Below are positions 8,685 through 18,316 of a stretch of DNA of 35,362 nt, one piece after another; position 1 is the first letter of the stretch, and each line of letters opens with the position of its first letter. The notes under the pieces were generated by a model. It worked only from the letters and a program-made list of their open reading frames with translations, made no database searches and was not told the origin of the DNA. The DNA lies in assembly GCA_003427395.1 (NCBI GenBank), contig BFEA01000264.1, positions 1,722,693 through 1,758,054 on the forward strand, given 5' to 3'. The DNA comes from Chara braunii. Its lineage: Eukaryota > Streptophyta > Charophyceae > Charales > Characeae. The translations under genes were made by a program, and so were the position numbers.

Positions 8685-9500
8685 CCTTTTTTTTTCTTGA
8701 AGTGGGGGAATCCCCGTGAGACGGCTCAGACGGCGTATGCAGACCATCTGAAGGGTCCTCGCAGCCATATAGCGCAGACCCCCCCACCAAAACCAAGGCA
8801 GGCAGTCAATATGAAGCAGCGCACGAGCTAGCCGAATATATAGTCAAGATTCGAATTCAGGTCTGTGTTTCAGCAGTTATGGGTTGCTCAGGTAGCTAGG
8901 CCCTTCACGTGATTCTCAGGGCTTGGCTGCACTACTCACCAAATGTGCAGAATTAGAATGAATCTTCTGCAGAACATGGAATAATACGCTTTTGTCTTTT
9001 GTGGGCCCTTACGGCCACTGCACATATTCCTAAGAAAAGAAAAACGAGAAAAAAAGAAAAATGAGAAAAAAGGAAAATGAGAAAAAAGAAAAAACAAGAA
9101 AAAAGAAAAACGATTTTTTTCTCGTTTTTATTTTCTTAGGAATACGTGCAGTGACCCTAAGGGCCCACAAAACACTGAACATATGGCGGCGTATTATTCC
9201 ATGTTCTGCAGAAGATTCATTATAGTTTTGCACATTCGGTGAGTAGTGCAGCCAAGCCCTGAGAATCACGTGCAAGGCCTAGCAACGTGAGCAACCCATA
9301 ACTGCTGAAACACAGACCTGAATTCGAATCTTGACTATATATTCGGCCACCTCGTGCTCTCCTTCATATTTACTGCCTGCCTTGATCATGGTGGGGGGGT
9401 CTGCGCTATATGGCTGCGAGGACCCTTTACATAGCCTGCATGGCCCGTCTGAGCCGTGTTAGGGGGACTGCCCCGCCCCCCCGAAAAAAAAAAGGACCCT
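8685..9500. mobile_element. Foldback (hairpin) element, arms about 380 bp
   Basis: The left arm (8685-9070) and right arm (9110-9500) are reverse complements with scattered differences. The matches include CCATATAGCGCAGACCCCCCC against GGGGGGGTCTGCGCTATATGG, AAGATTCGAATTCAGGTCTGTG against CACAGACCTGAATTCGAATCTTG, and TTCTGCAGAACATGGAATAATACG against its complement. The loop is GAAAAA-rich. Each arm contains a copy of the dispersed repeat family (GCAGAAGATTCAT..TGCACATT.GGTGAGTAGTGC). It therefore arose by inverted duplication or head-to-head insertion of that repeat. Transcribed through, it would form a long double-stranded RNA. Confidence 0.85.
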
Positions 9501-9509
9501 TCACACACA

Positions 9510-9562
9510 GACACAGACATTGACACACACACACACACATTCACACACACACACACACAAAA
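9510..9562 (+). repeat. (CA)n microsatellite
   Basis: Imperfect CA repeat with ACAGACA and TTCACA interruptions, next to poly-T at 9578-9600. It sits between the hairpin and the right end of the surrounding element. Confidence 0.9.
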
Positions 9563-9790
9563 TTTTACATACACACCTTTTTTTTTCTTTTTTTTTTTCT
9601 TGCCCGTTTTGGCCCTCCCCCAAGCACAGCCGCCGCTTCCCACAGTGCCCACAGGCCCCCCAAGCACCGCCGCAGCTCCCCAGCGCCCCCGACGGACCTC
9701 GTGGGCGTGGGTGGCGCTCTGCGAATTCGCGTTCAACGCGTTCAAAAACTGAACGCGGAACCCGCGTTCAACGAACGCGCGGTAAGATAG

Positions 9791-10248
9791 GCTGTGTGGT
9801 CCGTAGAAAACGAGAGAGAGGTCCAAATCCATTTGCGCTAACTGAGGGTTCTGTGTTGCGCTCTACCAAGATAATTTTCGTGTTCGTCAGTATGACGTGC
9901 CTCGCTGCCCTTCCCGCAATAATCTAAGTTCGGATCCCGACGAATTACGGTTCTTTCCACGAAAATGATGGCCGCATGACGTGTGTCCCCTTTGCCTAGA
10001 TTGTTCACGTTGCTCGGCGGGGCTTGTGAAAGGGCTTCATGTTTGAAGTGCGCCGTAATCCGAACTTTTTGATTTTGGATCGACGTAATGTGGCCGACGT
10101 GTGCAGCAAAGTGTTTCCCGCCTGTGTTTGTGATGCTTCGTTACCGCCTGCGTTGTGGTTTGACTGTGACTTGACGGTTTCTGCTCTAGTTTTCCCGAAC
10201 CTAACAGCGTGGTGGTTTCCTTCGGTTGCGTTGTCGTCCGCAGACACG
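9791..10248 (+). promoter_or_regulatory. Upstream region of the ParB/methyltransferase unit with two palindrome motifs
   Basis: The segment is open in the same frame as the downstream coding region from 10039, but it begins with noncoding-looking sequence. It holds the motif in inverted orientation at 9926-9944 (AAGTTCGGATCCCGACG) and in direct orientation at 10049-10067 (TGCGCCGTAATCCGAACTT). A similar motif at 16890 precedes the Ulp1-like unit. Both units thus have a copy upstream of their coding part, which fits a promoter or binding site. No TATA box was identified. Confidence 0.35.
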
Positions 10249-13200
10249 ATGTCTTCGTCGAGGGGTGAGGGGGAGCCCGTCGGGACCTCCCGGATGGGAT
10301 CTGGAAGAGATTCTACAAAACGGTCGTTTACGGCCTCGAAATCATGGTCGGACCACTCTAGGTCCAAATGGTTCGTTGACTGGTGTTGTGGGGATGCTTC
10401 GAACCCCGTTAAACAGTCGTGTGGTCCTGTCATCTTCGTCGACGCCAACAAGTGGAGTAGGGTTCTAGGAGCCATCTTGCGGTGGGAGGACAAGAAATGC
10501 AGTCGTCGACGGTTCTATATGAAAAATGTTTACGGTGTGAAGGGCAACATCGTCGCCAATTCCAAGGGGGCGTTACTGGACATGGATTTGTTCGAGGGGT
10601 TCGAAGCGAGTGCTGTGAACACCCCATTCTACAATGACCTCTTGCGGCAGGGCGGGTTTGTTTTGGGTCGAGAGTTTTTTAACTTGTTGGAGGAGGAGGA
10701 CGTCGACCTCAACGTCCCCTGCGACGTCGGCCCCGCCCAGGAGCTGTCAATGCCCTTGTAGCTGTGCGGCGGTTGTGAGTCCAACGGGGCCGCGTTTGAG
10801 GGGGGGGATCTGGGTTCCGGTGAGGCTACTAAGCTGCGGCGGGTGGAGAGCCGCGGTCAATTTGACGACAGCGAAGATGAGGCAACACCGCTACCCACGT
10901 CTTCGTCGTTGATCCCAAGAGACCGGTTTGTGTTGTCTATACCTGGGGTCCCACAAACAACCTCGGTTCGACAGGAGGCCGCAGCGGATCCTGGAAAGGC
11001 GGCAGTCCAGTGTCGGCTCGACTTGGAAACTGTCGAGGACCATGGCACAGAGGACGAGACTGTGGGCGGAGAGGGAACGCAGGGCGCTCCGCAAAAAAGA
11101 AGGGGTGATCGTCAAGACGACTTGGTCGGCTCTTCGAAGAATTAGAAGACCAAGGCCCCGAAGAGTGCGGGGGAGAAACGGAAGGGAACGGGGGGGGAAC
11201 AGGACCGTCCGGGTGGCAAATGTGAGACTTCGACTTCGACACAGAAGCAGCCTGCTTCGGGACCTGCCTCGCCACGGCCTGTCATCGATGTGGACGCCGG
11301 GTACTTCCTGGAGTACCAAGACGGCGTCAGGACAAGGCGGGAGTTTGAGATTAGCCCGGCTCAGGTCGTCGACCTCGGGGAGTTGGAGGATCTATACAAC
11401 CAGCGGTCCCTGGATCCAGTTCTGCTTGAAGGGATAAAAGAAGCCATGTGGTTGACGTTCGAAAACAAAGAACAGTCGCACGAGTTGCCAACCCTGAAAC
11501 TCACACCGCTGGGGCTGCAAAACCCAACTCCCGGGAACAAGGCACAACGTCTGAAGCCAAAGGAAGGGAAGGACGAGCTGGCGGGACAATACTGCTACTA
11601 CGCGGTGTGTGGGCAGCATAACGCGGCTGCGGCCCGATCGCTGCTCGGTAGCGAGGTAGCCAAGAATTACAATTTCGAGCGGTGGCCGGCACGAATGGTG
11701 TACTTTTAAGACAATGACTTCGAAGGGTATTTTCTTGTTAGTTCTCAGGATAACAAGAAGGACCTCAAGGCACCTCCTAGACATTTGAAACTGTCTATGA
11801 AAAACATTTGGTGGCAGTGGACGCATGACGTTTTCCCTAGAGCGTGAATCCTAGCGGGAAACAAGATCTGGTCTGGAAATGGCGTGAGTTTTGTAAAGTG
11901 GCGCTCCGTAAGGCGCCGAACTACAACTTGTGGATTCTCGCGGATCAAAAGGGAGAGGACGCCATTAAGAAGCAAAATGCTGTCCCGCGTTTTTATTTCC
12001 CTCTGGCGATGGCCGAAGAAAATGTCTGGAAACTGGCCATGGAATTAATCGAAAAATGGAAGACGGGTAGATTGCTGGGCCACGACGGAGCAAAGTGGAT
12101 CGTCAAGAAGAGGAAGGTCAAAAACGTAAAGACTGGGGTCGCCTACATCGACAACGACAAGTTGGGAAGAAAGGAAGTGGTATACAACGTTCTCGTGGAG
12201 GCGCCGACTAAGAAAGGCAAAAAGGAGAAAGAGGAGGGCGATTGGTTCGTGCAAGTGCCGGAGCCGGACACGCATTGTTGGAAAGCGATTAAAGCACTCA
12301 CCGACAATTAGAAGTGTCGCGTTCTGAAGAAGGTGCTTCCTTGTGAGGTCGTTAGGGTCCAGGCGGCTCCCCGTCGTTCGTGAAGTTGGGGAAGCTCAGC
12401 GTGCAGGACATGGTGCAGTTGGTGAAGTGCGACCGCATACTGGTCTGGTTGTGGAATTACTACCAATTCAAGCACGAAAAGAGGTCGGACGCGGATTGGA
12501 TCCAAAAGTACCCTTTGCTGAAATCGAAGTCCACCGTGTTCACGAAGTTCAAAAGTTGGGGATTGGATGACGAATTGTGGGACAGTAGCAGGAAATACGT
12601 TTCCGACTCGGCACTGTTCAAGGAGGGCCCGCCGTACATGGGTTGCGAGGATGACCACTCGATCGAGGCGACGAAAAAGTTAGCGGGCCACAGTTGACCG
12701 TCGACTGGAGAAACAAGGTTCTCTCCGTGTTGACTAGGAGTAGACTGAAGAGCCAGGAGATCTCACTTGCCGAAGGCATTGTTCACATCAAATGGAAAGA
12801 AACGGGGGACGTAACATCCATCGCGCTGTTCTGCAACGACCCTTTGGAGGCGGACATGAGGAGTGCAGAGTTGAAGGAAGCACTGGCTGCCACAAAGAGC
12901 CACACGTTCGTCCTCGATCTGTGCGAGCCGGTTGACCTCAAGCTATGGAAACCACAAGCGTTCGAGATTTTGAATTCCTATCTTCAGACGTGGTGTCCGT
13001 CGCATTGGACTCTCATTGTTTTCGTGCCGCGGCAGCACAACCTCTCGTTTCTGGACAGTATGCACCATCTATCTTTCGTTAAGCTACTTGAAGGGAAGTG
13101 GGTGAGGAGGAACCAGCAAAAGAAAAGTTTCCCCGTGGGGAACAATTTGTACACCGAAGACGACCTCATGTACATCCTTTTCAAGGGTGACGATCTACAC

Positions 13201-14396
13201 GTCAACACGTCTGTGGTCTATGAGGGAAGGTTGCCTAAGGGTGCCGCTGCTGAGGTGCGGTTGCCTCAGAGGGTTACCCAGACGGATGTGTCGGAGATTC
13301 CCTTCACGCCTTGCGATTGGTCGCAGACCGCGCCGAAACGACAGGGCAGTGTCTACAGGGACATGGAACGCAATCCGACATAATTCGTCGGTCTTCTTGA
13401 TTTCCTTAGCCAGAAGGAAAAGGTGTCGTCTTCCTTGGGAAACCACACGCGCGATCCGTGTGGGAACTTCTAAAGGCAGCCCGACATGTTGTCGCTATGG
13501 AAGGTAATCCCGACCTCTTGCAATTCACGATGCAACTAGTCAAAAGCGAGGTCAATTCGAGGCCCCACAATTGCGAGTTCATGGTCGTGAAGGCGACCCC
13601 GGATCGGGCGTGGAGCAACAAGACGGACATGTGGTTCAAGTTGAGCGAGAGGAAGAGGAACAAGATATACGACTTCTTGTTCCTTCAAACGCGAACGAGG
13701 AAAGACATTGACGCCAAGTACATCCGCCGCAGGGACCACATGTTGGCATTGCTCGGCAACCGCCATTTTGCCTCCCACATGAACGCGAAGACCTTTCTCG
13801 AAAGGCTGCAGTCACTGTACTTCGTGGAGTTCGAGGAGCAATTGAAGTTGGGCAGTTACGCTTTCTTGATCTCCACTGACAACGAGGCAGCCACCGGTGT
13901 GGAGTCCGACGGTAACGTGAAGGAGGAGGAGAGCGACACCGAGAGCCTTGACCTGCAATACGACCCACCTCCGGCGGAGCACGCCCGAGGGTCCTCGTCG
14001 GCCGGTCTGTCACCAAGCACGGCACCCGTCGTGTTACCGACAACCAGACCTGCGCCGGGCACTACGCCGATGAAGTTGCTGAAGAGACTTAGAGCTCTAG
14101 CCGTCCCGCCGCACGCATTGCGTCTCGGGTCCGACGTTCCGCCCGATTTTCTGTCTTGGAAGGATGACAACATCCACTTCCTGCTTGACCCACAAAGTCA
14201 TTCGCCTGAGGTGGACTGGGGCCATGATATGATTTGGCGTCCAGGAGTTATCCAGCCAGCGATACAAAAGGGCGAGTGGGTCATTGGCCGTCGCAGTCCC
14301 GGGCGCGGGATGGGTGTCAATCCCACGCGAGTCAAAGTCCAACTTCCTGCACCTCGCGAGGATTTCGGTCCTCCAAAAAGTGAGGGCCGAAAATGA
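10249..14396 (+). pseudogene. ParB-like / permuted DNA-methyltransferase-like element protein (degenerate)
   Basis: A chain of frames reads as one protein broken by stops (TAG 10759, TAG 11143, TAA 11707, TGA 11845, TAG 12309, TAA 13381) and frame changes near 11844, 12375, 12694 and 13458. N-terminal part (10249-11280): acidic and Lys-rich, unrecognised. 11290-11800: FEISPAQVVDL, an Arg/Leu helix, LPTLKLTPL, YYAVCGQHNAAAARSLL and RWPARMVYF. These match the ParB N-terminal pattern (helix, P-I-x-V strand, GxHRxxAA). 12694-13383: VLDLCEPVDL followed by WTLIVFVPR resembles methyltransferase motif IV and the next strand. 13425-13500: LGNHTRDP..VWELLKAARHVVAMEGNPD resembles SAM-binding motif I plus the acidic loop. 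Motif IV before I is the permuted order of beta-type N6-A/N4-C methylases. ParB-methylase fusions are known in phages and bacteria. Function is inferred; the copy is dead. Confidence 0.5.
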
Positions 14397-15917
14397 CACG
14401 TTTGCACCCGACCACCTGTCCGTCATTTCCACAGTCGGGCGACTGTTCGACGAGCTTCAGAACAAGTGCTGGTTGGAAATGACGGAGGACTACTACGAGC
14501 CCGACACGAGCTCGTCGAAGGGCGTGGTGGACTGGAAAGTGCCCCCTCCAAGTGGGGCACACGGGAGTTCCGGAGGGGTGCACCTGGAGGTGGAGGGGAC
14601 GGGGTTGGTGGTGCAAGGGGTGGCAAAGGAATCCCGCCTAGTGGGGAGGGAGGGTCTCAAGGCGGCACCACGACACCGGGAGGCAGCGGTGGGGTGGTGG
14701 GTCTTGCCATCAATCGGCATCCGTCTACATGCCCCTCGTCGGAGCATACGACACAGTCCACCGACCTCCCGACTTTGTCCGTGGGCTCAGCGAGGGAGAC
14801 GTTGGCAGCCTTTGTTGCTCTCGGCAGCCGCTCCGGCGGAATGTTGAAGTCCGCCGGGATCCGAACTACGTCGTTTGAGGAGTCGCCAGAGTGGTCCGCC
14901 CTGCAGAGCCGCTCGGGGTTGGGGCAGCCGAGTCAGGATCCCACAATTGGCAGCGGTGCGGTGAGGGACGGAAATGCGTCACCTGAGCGGGAGCGACGAC
15001 CGCTAGAATTGCAGTGAGAGGCTACAAGTGCAAGGTCCGCCGACACGGAGACGACGAAGCCCGCCGAGATCCAAACTTCTTCAGGCGGGGGGTGTCGGTC
15101 ATGATTGTCGTGCCGCCGAGAGGGGCAACATGCACGGAGACCGAAGGGCGGTCCTCGGGATTCAACACGGGTACTGGGAAAGGGGCTGAATTGCATGGAA
15201 GGGAAGTACGGGAGGAATCGAGGAAGGGAAGGAAGCACAAGAAGGGGAGGAAGAAGGGGAAGAAGGGGAGGAAGGGGGAGAAACGGAGCTCATTGAATTG
15301 CTTGAAGGAAGAGAGGGTGCGAAAGGAGACGTCAGTTTCGGAGAAGACGAAGGGAAGACAGTGAGGACGATGCTGGATCTAGAGAGTCGTCTTACGAGTT
15401 CGGACAATTTTACGGAGAGCATCACGAAGATGATGATGTCGACGACGATGCCACGGCAATGGAGATGGAGACACAGTTCGTTAGCAGCCTTTCTGTGGAG
15501 CCTGAAGACTATGAGGTCCAACCACTAACGTCTGTCGTCGATTTGCGACTCAGGTTCGATGAGGCTTCCGTTGCTATGAGCCCGTCTAAAGCAAGTCGTC
15601 GTATAAGCATCGACGAAGTTATCGATGGTATCCTCAGCGACCAGCACGTGTCCATGCATCCGTCCACAACGCCTGACGGCGACGACGCTGGCAACGTCAC
15701 ATCTTCCGTGGCAGCTGCCCTCGTCTCCTCGCCGCCGAACTCTCTGGTACTGCCAACCACCCTCGCCGGCGGAGGGGAAGGCGAGGTCAGGGGACGACAG
15801 CATGTCACGTCCCCTAAAAAATCTAGGGTCGGCAGTCAAGCTCTCGACGTGCTCGCTTTGCCCGCGACAACTTCATCGATGAAGGAGCGGAGAGACAAAC
15901 CGACTGGTAAGCCGTGA
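14397..15917 (+). pseudogene. C-terminal tail of the element protein: Gly-rich, then acidic (degenerate)
   Basis: Continuation of the unit above in changing frames. 14390-14560 encodes HLSVISTVGRLFDELQ and MTEDYYEPDTSSSKG. 14570-14700 is Gly-rich. 15230-15300 is purine-rich and would be Glu-rich in one frame. 15366-15917 is open and encodes an acidic stretch (GEHHEDDDVDDDATAMEME) followed by a Ser/Thr-rich end with ISIDEVIDGILSDQHV and a final stop at 15915-15917. These are disordered, low-complexity features without a recognised domain. Copies of the palindrome motif occur inside (14850-14867 and 15059-15078), which is unusual for coding DNA and may mean part of this interval is not coding. 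Confidence 0.35.
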
Positions 15918-15985
15918 AGAACGCCACACTGCCTGCGCGCCCAGGATTACGAAAACGAGAGAGGGGATTCATCCGTAGTCTGGAT

Positions 15986-16577
15986 GTCGGCGGCAGTGCC
16001 GTACCCCCGTTCACCGTTCACGGGGTCAGTGAACGTAGCCGGTCAGAGAGTTCACGGAGTTCACGACACGGGATTTCATGCAGTTCACAAAGAGCGATTT
16101 TTTTTTATTTTTTTATTTTTGGCTGGGGGGGTATGTTTTTTTTTCTATAGGAGGGTGGGGAACATCGAAGGGTAATTCCCTATAATTTTTTTAAAAGTTT
16201 TGTTTTACAAATAATATTTATTTTTAATCAAAAAAAAAAAAAAAAATCAATCAGCCAAAATAAGCATTTCCTATTGCTATTTTGGAGGTCATTTCAATTT
16301 CTTTTTTTTTTTTCAATGTCACCACGCTGTGGGGCTTGAGGCGAATGTACCTCGGGGAGCCTCCCCCCCCCCCCCCCCAAAAAAAAAAAAAAAAAAAAAA
16401 AAAAACAACCCCCCCCACCCCCCGGGGGGCCCCCCCCCCCCCCCCCCAAAAAAAAAAAAAAAAAAAAAAAAAACCACCACTCCTTAGTGGTCGGCCCGTT
16501 CACCGTGAACGACTGTTCACAAAAAAAGCACCAAATGAACAGCCAGTCACGTTCACGGGTCCGACACTGGTCGGCGG
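15986..16577. mobile_element. hAT-like MITE with perfect 8-bp target duplication
   Basis: The element is 15994-16569 (576 bp). The left end reads CAGTGCCGTACCC and the right end, on the other strand, CAGTGTCGGACCC: 11 of 13 match. GTCGGCGG is repeated exactly at 15986-15993 and 16570-16577. CAGTG ends with an 8-bp duplication are the signature of the hAT superfamily. The sub-ends hold many GTTCAC/GTGAAC motifs in both orientations (16010-16090 and 16497-16560). The interior is AT-rich and has two C-run/A-run blocks. There is no transposase, so it is nonautonomous. It sits between the ParB/methylase tail and the Ulp1 unit. Confidence 0.85.
16363..16473 (+). repeat. Paired poly-C/poly-A homopolymer blocks
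   Basis: A run of about 15 C followed by about 25 A (16363-16405) is followed, after CAACCCCCCCCACCCCCCGGGGGG, by a second run of about 19 C and about 26 A (to 16473). The two-block structure looks like a tandem duplication of one C/A homopolymer junction inside the MITE. Homopolymer lengths here are unreliable in any assembly. Confidence 0.8.
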
Positions 16578-17288
16578 ACTACAGTCTGCTCCATAGACAC
16601 GACGACTGTCCACATTGTCTGTCAATACGGGAAGTTCCGGATGTCGACATACTACAGCCACCAGTCCTTCCAACTACATCTCATCGGCTTTTCTGTGAGT
16701 CGGTCGGGTTGCTAGTCGCGGACAACGAAAACTTCATTGAAAACATAACACTCCGTCTAAGGAAGGATCTATCCTTCTGTAAAGTGTGTTTTTATTAACG
16801 CATTCCCTCGCAAAAGTTTCCCCGTCTAAGAAACGGGCCAAGTAAATGGGCTGACGGTTTTTCCTTCTCGGAAATAGTGTCGGTTTTAGTCCGCCGGGGT
16901 CCGAACTTCCTATGTCAATGCGTAATGTGGTCAGTCTCTGTGTTGAAAAGTCCATTCCAATCCGAACTTCGGGGAATGTTGACCTTCCGCTTCTGTGAGT
17001 TATGGTGGTTTTCCTTTGTGAAGGGCGGGGGTGTTAAACTCGTATGCAGCAGTCGTTTTGTTTTCCATCCACACACATGCACCTCGGTGCTCATGACCAT
17101 GCAAAATCACGGTCCTATAATCGGAGAAGTCCTTCGTGACTGTTGCGTCTGTACGATTGTATGGTTCTCACATTGTCACTTCCGTCGGATTCGTATTGGG
17201 AAACGTGTATTTCGTTCTGTCTTTCTTCTGTTGTACAGGGGTGGGGTCATCTCGAATACGGAGGTCCTCGAAATATCTATAACACATA
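16578..17288 (+). other. Spacer before the Ulp1-like unit, with two palindrome motifs
   Basis: 16890-16908 (AGTCCGCCGGGGTCCGAACTT) and 16951-16969 (TCCATTCCAATCCGAACTT) are copies of the recurring motif. The former is followed by CAATGCGTAATGTGG, echoing GACGTAATGTGG after the copy at 10049. A frame is open from 16877 to 17350 but shows no recognisable domain. It is probably 5' flank or leader of the Ulp1 unit. Confidence 0.4.
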
Positions 17289-18316
17289 TTGCAGAAAGTC
17301 CCCAGGTTGACGACAAAATACAAGGACATGTTAAAGGCATCAGGGGTTGATGTCGAGATCGGGAAGAAGGAGCACGTTGTTGCCATTGAGGAATGTCTTT
17401 CCCTTCTGGCCCCAAAGAAAGGGACATATCCACGATCTGTGAGTAGGGGTCAGGCCATGTACGAGAAATACTTAGCAACACATCATGCAACGGGGGATAA
17501 TGCCTAGAACTCCATTTCTCACTACCTCACGTGTCCTTCGCTCGATGTTGTGCAATGTGGGCCATAACACGTGGAACACGCGGGAAAAGATTCGCTGCAG
17601 CGTCTGCGCCTCAAAGCTTGCGGATTTTGGACGGCATTAAACGAGCCTCGGTGCCACCGCACACTGTTCTCTCAATCCTGGCCGATGGTCAATTTCGAAT
17701 TGCAGCAAAAGATCTCCTCACCCTCTTGCATATCGACGACAAAGTGAATGATGAGGTGATCAATTTCTATATGGCGCTGTTGGGGTCGACCGCATTTGGG
17801 TCACGTGATATCTCGTTAGGCCTTCAAGTCTTCAACTTTAGTTCGTTCTTTTTCAGTAAACTGCAACTTCAAGGACACGGTGGGGTACAGAGGTGGGCTA
17901 AAAATGTAGATTTACTTCAATACGATATTATCTTGGTTCCTGTCCACAAAGATAATGATCACTGGATCCTCCTTTCCGTCAACTTGAGAGATAATGTTAT
18001 CGGAATTTTTTATTCTTTTCCTCGCGTTGTAGGTAATTTGAGTATTTACATTAATGTTTTCGATTTGATTGTACAATATTTGGAACGTCAAACATCACAT
18101 AGGCAGTCGGGTAGGAATTAGAAGTCGATAGCAGGAAACGTTATGGTGGATGGAGTTCCGAGACAAGTGGATGGAGCTAGTTGCGGGGTGTTCATGTTGA
18201 TGTTTGCGACGTTGTTGCAACGTGGTGATCAATCGCCTTTCAGGTTCTCTTGTAAAGATATTCCTCTTATTAGACGACAATTGGCATCATGTAGCTTAGA
18301 ACGTCGTTGTCTTTGA
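17289..18316 (+). pseudogene. Ulp1/SENP-type (peptidase C48) SUMO protease relic
   Basis: A Lys-rich N-terminal piece (TTKYKDMLKASGVDVEIGKK, 17310-17370) ends at a stop. The protease proper reads from about 17610 in another frame. It has DLLTLLHIDDKVNDEVINFYMALL, the usual start of the C48 fold; VPVHKDNDHWILLSVNL, with the catalytic His; IGIFYSFP, where the family has an Asp (FDS) and this copy has Tyr; and, beyond an in-frame TAG (18119-18121), PRQVDGASCGVFMLM with the oxyanion Gln and catalytic Cys. It ends at 18314-18316. C48 enzymes cleave SUMO from conjugates. Plant transposons, including some Mutator-like and CACTA elements, often carry them. The stop, the frame break and the lost Asp say this copy is inactive. 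It probably belongs to the same element as 10249-15917. Confidence 0.75.

Larger units (their letters stand above)
8434..9790. mobile_element. Nonautonomous element with GTTGAACGCG-motif ends
   Basis: The left end starts CTATGTAACCGGTTGAACGCG and the right end finishes CGCGCGGTAAGATAG, so the outermost bases are inverted repeats (CTATNTWACCG). Both ends are packed with GTTGAACGCG or its complement (8445-8530 and 9727-9780). The flanking 8-mers GTCGTGTG (8426-8433) and GCTGTGTG (9791-9798) match at 6 of 8 positions, which is weak support for an 8-bp target duplication. The inside carries a large hairpin (8685-9500), a CA repeat (9510-9562) and poly-T. No transposase is present. The superfamily cannot be fixed from these ends. 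Confidence 0.5.

Noticed and set aside
9386-9832. 148-residue minus-strand frame near the CA repeat
   Set aside because: It spans a microsatellite, poly-A and the end of a nonautonomous element; no domain.
10249-14396. DIRS-type retroelement methyltransferase
   Set aside because: DIRS elements do carry a methyltransferase, but no tyrosine recombinase or reverse transcriptase is visible near it, and the ParB-like domain and Ulp1 neighbour do not fit.
14466-15017. Gly-rich 183-residue frame as an independent gene
   Set aside because: Better read as part of the disordered tail of the preceding degenerate protein; it contains a palindrome-motif copy and no domain.
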